A stretch of DNA of 5,074 bases, from positions 1-5,074 of the forward strand of contig CAAFLY010000005.1 of NCBI GenBank assembly GCA_900763885.1, written 5' to 3'. Made by a program: the position numbers and the translations under genes. The notes beneath the pieces were generated by a model. It saw nothing but the letters and a program-made list of their open reading frames with translations, had not been told where the DNA came from and ran no database searches. Shown here piece by piece: positions 5,016 through 5,074 of this stretch; position 1 is the stretch's first letter, and every line of letters begins with the position of its first letter. Origin of the DNA: Clostridia bacterium. Lineage in GTDB: Bacteria > Bacillota > Clostridia > Oscillospirales > CAG-272.

Positions 5016-5074
5016 CTCCCCCAACTGGACTTGAACCAGTGACACCCTGATTAACAGTCAGGTGCTCTGGCGCG
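5016..5074 (-). tRNA. tRNA-Asn (GTT anticodon), partial, 5' end outside the window
   Basis: Read on the minus strand: the anticodon stem CCTGA/TCAGG encloses the loop CTGTTAA with anticodon GTT (complement of 5053-5055). The T arm is ACTGG-TTCAAGT-CCAGT, the acceptor 3' strand is TGGGGGA, and the discriminator base is G (5016). CCA is not encoded. The D-stem 3' strand GAGC is present. The last bases of the window, CGCGCC on this strand, do not match the usual D-loop, where GG would be expected at positions 18-19. The 5' half (acceptor strand and D-stem 5' strand) lies beyond the window, so integrity cannot be judged. Confidence 0.88.

Noticed and set aside
4289..5050. Open frame on the + strand running from inside the GH3 gene through the tRNA
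   Set aside because: It crosses the GH3 start and promoter, the terminator and the tRNA-Asn; a real gene would not span these.

Overview
The window looks like a piece of a GC-rich Clostridia genome (Bacillota, probably a gut Oscillospirales or Christensenellales type). This is inferred from three things: a lipoprotein solute-binding protein with a Thr/Glu-rich linker, a clostridial BglB-like family 3 glycosidase, and a tRNA-Asn with no encoded CCA. The placement is an inference and not a species call. I see nothing that proves a wholly new system, but there are several real non-coding structures.

Layout. Positions 1-462 are relatively AT-rich and hold no convincing complete gene. They contain a possible 14-residue tail of an upstream gene, a row of three small hairpins that share a GCA loop, a strong rho-independent terminator (250-283), a second hairpin (284-308), a 13-bp palindrome (330-342), a sigma-A-type promoter (376-404) and a leader hairpin (410-440). 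Positions 463-1998 (+) encode a 511-residue sugar-type ABC-transporter substrate-binding lipoprotein with an EF-hand-like calcium loop. Positions 1999-2085 are a hairpin-rich 87-bp element with terminal inverted repeats and a CTAA duplication on both sides. It reads as an IS5-type MITE inserted exactly at the lipoprotein stop codon. A + strand terminator follows at 2116-2156.

Positions 2155-4743 (-) encode an 862-residue cytoplasmic GH3 beta-glucosidase-type enzyme, convergent with the lipoprotein gene. Its FnIII-like domain carries a four-copy 18-bp tandem repeat that encodes six-residue GDT repeats. Upstream of it are an extended -10 promoter (4784-4812) and a 29-bp imperfect palindrome that abuts the -35 box and is a good operator candidate. 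The right edge holds a partial tRNA-Asn (5016-5074, minus strand) with its own terminator (4965-4996).

Function. The two protein genes fit a common theme: capture of a sugar or oligosaccharide outside the cell by the lipoprotein, and hydrolysis of imported beta-glycosides in the cytoplasm by the GH3 enzyme. No permease, ATPase or regulator lies in the window, and each gene has its own promoter. The link is therefore contextual and not operonic.
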